DNA of 64,000 bases from a virus, in the IMG/VR virus record IMGVR_UViG_3300023174_000117, positions 23,581-87,580 of that record, one strand, 5' to 3'. This document shows positions 62,182 to 64,000 of the stretch, piece by piece (position 1 is the stretch's first letter; every line of letters starts with the position of its first letter). The notes under the pieces are model-generated. The model saw only the letters and a list, made by a program, of their open reading frames with translations, was not told where the DNA came from and made no database searches. The translations under genes and the position numbers were made by a program.

Positions 62182-64000
62182 TTATTGCAATTCTGACCAT
62201 GTTAAGGAAATAAATACATCTGCACCAACGGAAGTTTGCGCAACAAATGTTATTATCTCTCCTGATTCGCAGTTTATATTAAGATCTCTGAGCGATGTTA
62301 CTATCGAGCCATCTCTAGGTACTATAAAAGAATGTAACAATACTCCTGAGGTATAGGTTGTTGCAGAGCTGTCAATTTCCGCAAGAGAGATTGTGTTGTC
62401 ATATGCTGAGAAAGAAGAGTCTGTGCCTAAAGTTCCACCCTTATAGACGTATATTCTTACTGGTTTCGTTCCTGTAGTTACGGCAGCAGAAATATACTCC
62501 AACTGCAATTGACTGTGAGCAACCTTGTCATTTAGAACCTTTCCGGCTCTAATTGTAAATATTGGCTTTGCAGTAGTTACGTTTGATTTGGACTGGACTG
62601 TTGAAAATCTGAGGGCAGACCTCGACGAAATTCCATGAACAAAAGAAGCTCCCGAAGCGCCACGAAGATCTATATTTGTTGCGTCATTCCCAAAGTTTCT
62701 GACTCTCCATGAAATATAGAGAGATGGGTTATTAAGATTGGTGACTTGATTTGAATTGGCATATCTTATGACATGAACAGGGTAAAATCTTCCAGAGCTA
62801 GAATCCTCAATTGCGAAGAATATTGCACCATAACCAAGATATTGAGCTATAATGCTATAGACATTACCGTTCTGTGGAGCCAATGTCATTCCGGATGAAC
62901 CAGAACCGTTCATAACATCGATATTCCAATTTGACTGAGAAATAAACGTTTGATCTGGAGTCACTCCGGAGGTAATCTCGGTAAAAACACCAGTAACTCC
63001 AGTTGCACCGGCGTTGACAGAGAAAGATCCCACTGCATCTCTGGCCGTCCTAGATGTAAAATAAACTACGGCTCCGAGAGCATAAGCATCCCATCCGTAT
63101 CCAACGCTAGAAAAATCCGCCTGAGCTATCTTGGCGGCAACTACAGATACTGAATCACCATCCGCTATTGCGATGTTTCCAGAGGCTTCGCCATCAAGCG
63201 TTATTGTTATGTTCCCGCTTCCGCTAGCCTGCGAGTTAACCACCAACCTTTGGATCTCTTGTCTTCCGCCGTTAAGATGAAAAATTCCAAATTGAGTTTC
63301 ATTATATCCAAAATAATATCCACACTCTGGATTTCCAACTCCAGCCATAGAACTGCTGTTTGCAGCACTATTGGTGAATCTTGCTGTAAATCGAGCTTCG
63401 CTAGCCTGCCCAGGTCTATAATGAAGTGGTATTATTGTTCTTAATATTGAGGATGAATCTGGATTTACTCCAGATCTAACTCTGGCTTCAGTTAAAACCG
63501 AATCAATTGCTGGAGTATTATAAGTTTCGGTATACATCACAAAATCGTTGATGCCGTAAACAAAGTTAAACTGAGATACTGGCGTTGGACTTATAGACAT
63601 AAGCTCACCAAAGCCAGAGAGAGGTGCTGCCAAATCTATCTTGAGGTTTCCGACCTTAGAAGATGGATATGATATATCTCCATTTTGTTCTGTCATGGCC
63701 AAAAAGGCTTTGGTCACAACAATGTCATCGTTCGGGTTTATACCCTCATCTGGATCGGATCTCAATTGCTTCGGACTGTTAGTAAATACCGTCTGTATAG
63801 TCGGATTTATAGCTTCAACTGATTGATTTTGAAATCTAACTCTGAAATATTTGGCTATTGGCTTTGATGAGGTCACCCTTCCATCTTCAGTCCATGAAGA
63901 AACTTGCTCCGAATATCTCTTGATTATATCATTTCCATTCTGAGAAAATTCAAGATGTATTGTGCAACTTGCGGAAAATGGATAGCCTGAACTTGATAAG
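62182..64000 (-). CDS. Large virion protein, 5' end beyond the window
   Basis: The frame stays open through base 64000, so the true start lies outside. A GTG at 63876 is only an internal codon: the 41 codons upstream of it encode a sensible continuation (SQNGNDIIKRYSEQVSSWTE) ahead of SKPIAKYFRVRFQNQSVEAI, a beta-sandwich motif common in phage tail proteins. About 605 residues are visible. They are beta-rich, with SGNITITLDGEASGNIAI and DATNIDLRGASGASFV. Probably a tail, baseplate or fibre protein. Confidence 0.6.
   Translation of the reverse strand, partial: LSSSGYPFSASCTIHLEFSQNGNDIIKRYSEQVSSWTEDGRVTSSKPIAKYFRVRFQNQSVEAINPTIQTVFTNSPKQLRSDPDEGINPNDDIVVTKAFLAMTEQNGDISYPSSKVGNLKIDLAAPLSGFGELMSISPTPVSQFNFVYGINDFVMYTETYNTPAIDSVLTEARVRSGVNPDSSSILRTIIPLHYRPGQASEARFTARFTNSAANSSSMAGVGNPECGYYFGYNETQFGIFHLNGGRQEIQRLVVNSQASGSGNITITLDGEASGNIAIADGDSVSVVAAKIAQADFSSVGYGWDAYALGAVVYFTSRTARDAVGSFSVNAGATGVTGVFTEITSGVTPDQTFISQSNWNIDVMNGSGSSGMTLAPQNGNVYSIIAQYLGYGAIFFAIEDSSSGRFYPVHVIRYANSNQVTNLNNPSLYISWRVRNFGNDATNIDLRGASGASFVHGISSRSALRFSTVQSKSNVTTAKPIFTIRAGKVLNDKVAHSQLQLEYISAAVTTGTKPVRIYVYKGGTLGTDSSFSAYDNTISLAEIDSSATTYTSGVLLHSFIVPRDGSIVTSLRDLNINCESGEIITFVAQTSVGADVFISLTWSELQ

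Noticed and set aside
1-64000. tRNA genes
   Set aside because: I recognised no cloverleaf by eye, but a scan with a dedicated program would be needed to exclude them.

Overview
The window is part of the genome of a large tailed bacteriophage (Caudoviricetes), probably of jumbo size. It carries head and packaging genes together with an almost complete set of its own replication and recombination genes, a chaperonin and metabolic genes. The DNA is AT-rich, genes are tightly packed with many TAATG or ATGA stop/start overlaps, and most starts have GGAG/AGGA-type ribosome binding sites, so the host is a bacterium. I cannot name the host. Apart from one small gene (5074-5307) and a tandem pair (6611-8769), every gene lies on the minus strand and is transcribed from right to left. 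I saw no stretch over 300 bases without a gene; the longest is 12637-12887. I recognised no tRNA or CRISPR by eye.

Region 1 (1-12.6 kb) holds tail, baseplate or fibre-like proteins, several small membrane proteins, a small HExxH metallopeptidase, two plus-strand DUF2827 glycosyltransferase-like paralogues, and a 918-residue fibre built from 18- and 11-residue repeats. Region 2 (12.9-38.3 kb) is the head and packaging module. It has the major capsid protein, a probable decoration protein, an acidic Asp/Ser-rich protein, a prohead protease fused to a long scaffold-like region, a protein with a DUF192 domain, the portal, and a large terminase interrupted by a LAGLIDADG intein. It also has a CCA-adding/poly(A)-polymerase-like nucleotidyltransferase and many unknown virion-type proteins. 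Strong intrinsic terminators follow the fibre, capsid and acidic-protein genes.

Region 3 (38.4-62.2 kb) is the replication, recombination and transcription module: a sigma region-4-like protein, the primase catalytic domain, RecA, GroEL, RuvC, single-strand binding protein, glutamine synthetase, DNA polymerase III alpha, a sigma factor, a Cas4/RecB-like nuclease, SbcC/SbcD, a separate primase zinc-binding protein and an FtsK-like ATPase. At the right edge (62.2-64 kb) another virion protein begins and runs out of the window.

The most striking locus is the polymerase gene (46.6-52.7 kb). dnaE is broken in two. The upstream gene ends in the N-terminal half of a split intein, and the downstream gene begins with a 37-residue C-terminal half. 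Between them lies a free-standing Vsr-like homing endonuclease with zinc fingers, and immediately upstream lies an HNH endonuclease. Protein trans-splicing should rebuild a polymerase of about 1118 residues. This is a 'fractured gene' arrangement. Other unusual points are a eukaryotic-type (GSII) glutamine synthetase, a primase split into two genes 20 kb apart, and a serine at the usually histidine penultimate position in both inteins.
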